DNA from: an uncultured Bacilli bacterium
GTDB lineage: Bacteria > Bacillota_I > Bacilli_A > RF39 > UBA660
Reading direction: 5' to 3'
DNA length: 53,157 nt
NCBI GenBank assembly: GCA_934097105.1
Contig: CAKONI010000004.1
Coordinates: 1-53,157, forward strand
Part shown: positions 51,011-53,157 of the stretch, piece by piece
Numbering within the stretch: the first letter of the stretch is position 1
How the letters are laid out: each line of letters starts with the position of its first letter
The notes under the pieces: model-generated
Seen by the model: the letters and a program-made list of their open reading frames with translations, nothing else
Database searches by the model: none
What the model was told of the DNA's origin: nothing
Program-made: the position numbers and the translations under genes

Positions 51011-53157
51011 TTAGTTTAAGTTACTTATTACAGCACGGGTGGAATATACAGAAAAAGCATTTCCAAAATATCCATTAAAATAGAAAAGTCCTACATATGA
51101 ACCAACATAATTTCCACCACGTATAAACCAAGAATCACCACCAGTAGATGGTAAATAAGCATAATCGTTATACCAGCCATACCAATTAGATGGTGCCATT
51201 TCCTTAGTGGCATCTCCTAATTTAAGTTTTTCGTATTCATTTCCTTTCGTTAAATAACTATAACTATCATAATATCTCTTACTTGGAAAATCATACGTTA
51301 ATGTTTTCTGACCTCCTTGAGATAAATATCCTGTAAATCCTGAGTGCTTAGGCTCTCCTCCATAAATCGTATATCCACTCATCATTGTTCCATCAGTATA
51401 AACTAAATCACTCATCATATATTCATCAACTCCACCACTCATGTCGTATATACCATATATATTTCCTGTGGTACTTGCAAGTACTCCTTTTTCTCCATTA
51501 TATTTGTTTGCATCTGTTGTACAAGTTGATGTGCTATAATCAGATTTAATAGAGTCCGCTGCTATACCAGTCAAATGACTACTACAATTGTTTTTTGTTA
51601 CTTCGGTGCACGTACCACTTTCGCATCTTCCATATTTTGAATGATAAAGATATGTTACAGCACCCCATTCAGTATTTTTCATCATGTGGGTTTCGTCGTT
51701 TTTATTAAATCCATACTTGTTGCCACTTTCTCTCATGTTATATATATCATTAAAGAAAGTCCCTACCATTGCCCCTTGCCATGAAACTGCATTCGGTATT
51801 ATATTAGGTCTTATTGTTGTCAAGTTACATCCTGAACCTACATCAGCATTATCACTATAATTGCAATCCGTATCACTTGAAACTTCAAACTTACCTACCC
51901 ATATTCCTGTTAGTTCTTCTCCAGATTCTCTCTTGCTATTATCATTTTTGTCCCACCAAAATGCTGGATGTGTATAGGTAGAAGTCCCTGCTTTTAAACT
52001 TCCATTTACACTATCTGTGCAAACCTCTGATATAGCATTTCCGTCACTATCTGTTTGATTTATCGCATCAGTACAAGAAATTGTACCACTACTAGTTGTT
52101 CCTTTTTCAAACTTTATTTTTATTTCTTCTGGGGTATTTGTATTTAAATAAGTGTATGTGTATCTAGGTATCCATACCCACATTGCATTTATTGCATCCA
52201 TTGGTATTTCTGTTCCTAAATTTGCATCAACATAATAATTGCGCAAAAAAGCCTTGGCAACATATTCATCAACTTTGGTTATTGTGCTAGATGCCTCCGT
52301 TATTTTATATGGCTTCTCACAAGATTTTTCAGTAACTGTTGGACACACATATTTACCCACCAAACTACTGGATATAGTTTCTGTACTTGTATTATTTAAA
52401 TCATATAATCCAGAAGACTCACTATAAGAAATATTATCTCCAACTATCACCCCAGAACTAGTAAAATCTTTCTCAACTACAGTCCAGTCTTGATGAGCAT
52501 TTCCTCCTGCATCACTACTTGTTGTATAACTTACTAAAGTATTGGATGGATATGTAAAACTATCAAGTACCCCATTATCATTACCACTATTGCCACTACT
52601 ATCCTTTGCATATTTTGCAGTTATTACATATGTATCACCTACTGAAGCACTATCTGAAAATGTATTACTACTTTCACCACTTGCACCATCCATGACAGTA
52701 GTTATATGACCACTATTTTTAGTAACTGTTACGGTAAGTTTATCATATTTAGATTCACTGGATACAGTTGCTTTAAATCCAAAAGTTCCTGCGGTATTAA
52801 TCCTTACTGTTATATTTATTCTACTATCTGCATTATTAACGTTATATCCACCACTTGTAAACTCATTGGGTAACTTTACAGAAATAGTCTTATTCGTCAG
52901 GGAAACGCTTTTGTTTTTAGTGATAGACTCTCCGATCTTAGAATTTTCTTTAACAGTAACAGCATTTGCCCACATTTTATTATTATAATCATACCATTTA
53001 TACTTCTTATCACTGTTAGTGCTATCTGCCTTTCTCCATGCATCGCTTGTTTCGTCATAATAAACTGATATCATATTGCTAGAAAGAAGTGGCGCATTTG
53101 CTCCACTTTTATCTAAATTAGGTTTAACATAAGTCATTTCTATAGTTTCTTTACCTT
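51011..53157 (-). CDS. Surface protein with FGE-like C-terminus, 5' end beyond right edge
   Basis: The frame is open to the right edge (GKETIEM precedes the first visible Met), so the N-terminus is missing; about 715 residues are seen. The first part has PLLSSNMISVYYDE and a Trp/Tyr-rich segment (WRKADST, YKWYDYNNKMW). Two beta-sandwich-like regions follow, then MWVWIPRYTY, FWWDKNDN and GIWVGKFEVS. The C-terminal 200 residues resemble the formylglycine-generating-enzyme (SUMF1) fold: TEWGAVTYL, GNIYGIYDMSGGVDEYM and FIRGGNY to STRAVI. FGE-like folds also serve as binding domains (variable C-type lectin kind). Cys pairs suggest extracellular location. I do not know the function; recognition or adhesion is inferred. 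Confidence 0.75.
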   Translation of the reverse strand, partial: GKETIEMTYVKPNLDKSGANAPLLSSNMISVYYDETSDAWRKADSTNSDKKYKWYDYNNKMWANAVTVKENSKIGESITKNKSVSLTNKTISVKLPNEFTSGGYNVNNADSRINITVRINTAGTFGFKATVSSESKYDKLTVTVTKNSGHITTVMDGASGESSNTFSDSASVGDTYVITAKYAKDSSGNSGNDNGVLDSFTYPSNTLVSYTTSSDAGGNAHQDWTVVEKDFTSSGVIVGDNISYSESSGLYDLNNTSTETISSSLVGKYVCPTVTEKSCEKPYKITEASSTITKVDEYVAKAFLRNYYVDANLGTEIPMDAINAMWVWIPRYTYTYLNTNTPEEIKIKFEKGTTSSGTISCTDAINQTDSDGNAISEVCTDSVNGSLKAGTSTYTHPAFWWDKNDNSKRESGEELTGIWVGKFEVSSDTDCNYSDNADVGSGCNLTTIRPNIIPNAVSWQGAMVGTFFNDIYNMRESGNKYGFNKNDETHMMKNTEWGAVTYLYHSKYGRCESGTCTEVTKNNCSSHLTGIAADSIKSDYSTSTCTTDANKYNGEKGVLASTTGNIYGIYDMSGGVDEYMMSDLVYTDGTMMSGYTIYGGEPKHSGFTGYLSQGGQKTLTYDFPSKRYYDSYSYLTKGNEYEKLKLGDATKEMAPSNWYGWYNDYAYLPSTGGDSWFIRGGNYVGSYVGLFYFNGYFGNAFSVYSTRAVISNLN

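Overview
The window is AT-rich (very roughly 70% A+T by eye). It comes from a Gram-positive, walled, low-GC bacterium of the Firmicutes, probably a gut member of the Bacilli or an uncultured relative. Support comes from MraY, class B PBP, lipoteichoic-acid-synthase, sortase and GH25 genes, a T-box leader on aspS, GatCAB, and strong GGAGG-type ribosome binding sites. Ordinary code 11 fits: gatA and the LTA-synthase gene both end in TGA, overlapping the next start codon. Nearly all genes are on the minus strand; only a Cse60-like gene and one small secreted protein are on plus.

Layout. 1-1378: TPR protein, cut by the left edge. 1640-4825: repetitive BspA-like surface protein. 4893-7982: mraY, a divergent Mur ligase and an alpha/beta hydrolase. 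8109-12583: class B sortase and a vWA/Cna-B adhesin with a PPKTG sorting signal. 12726-19409: a class B PBP gene (FtsI/SpoVD type) split by a 4.77-kb serine-recombinase element at 13591-18367. 19494-22693: small enzymes (Nudix, P-loop kinase, GNAT, SDR) between two gene remnants. 22800-25416: lon and the divergent cse60-like gene. 25432-30707: GH25 lysozyme with wall-binding repeats, tRNA-Arg, a very large Cys-rich prepilin-like protein and a small secreted Cys/His protein. 30919-34441: tRNA-Lys, aspS with T-box, ffh. 34521-40693: a membrane protein of unknown role, the YmfH/YmfF peptidase pair, deoD, ftsK. 40880-47702: envelope operon with LTA synthase, YihY and a degenerate GGDEF sensor. 47749-50903: gatCAB. 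51011-53157: large surface protein with a formylglycine-generating-enzyme-like end, cut by the right edge.

The main discovery is the split PBP. The element sits inside the Asn codon of the transpeptidase SxN motif (Ser-Cys-Asn). Joining the flanks at the shared 4-bp core (GCAA on the coding strand) restores an uninterrupted 636-codon gene. Joining the element ends gives a near-symmetric attP with two 20-bp arms matching at 17 of 20 positions around an AA centre. The recombinase reading frame runs through this attP: integrated, it ends with 13 host-encoded residues; in the excised circle it would be fused in frame to 91 codons from the other end of the element. Most cargo genes carry single-base poly-A frameshifts or in-frame stops, while the recombinase and a Nudix gene are intact.

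Working picture: a chromosomal region for envelope synthesis, division and surface display, with translation and protein-targeting genes mixed in, where a wall-synthesis enzyme has been broken at its active site by an element that could restore it by precise excision.
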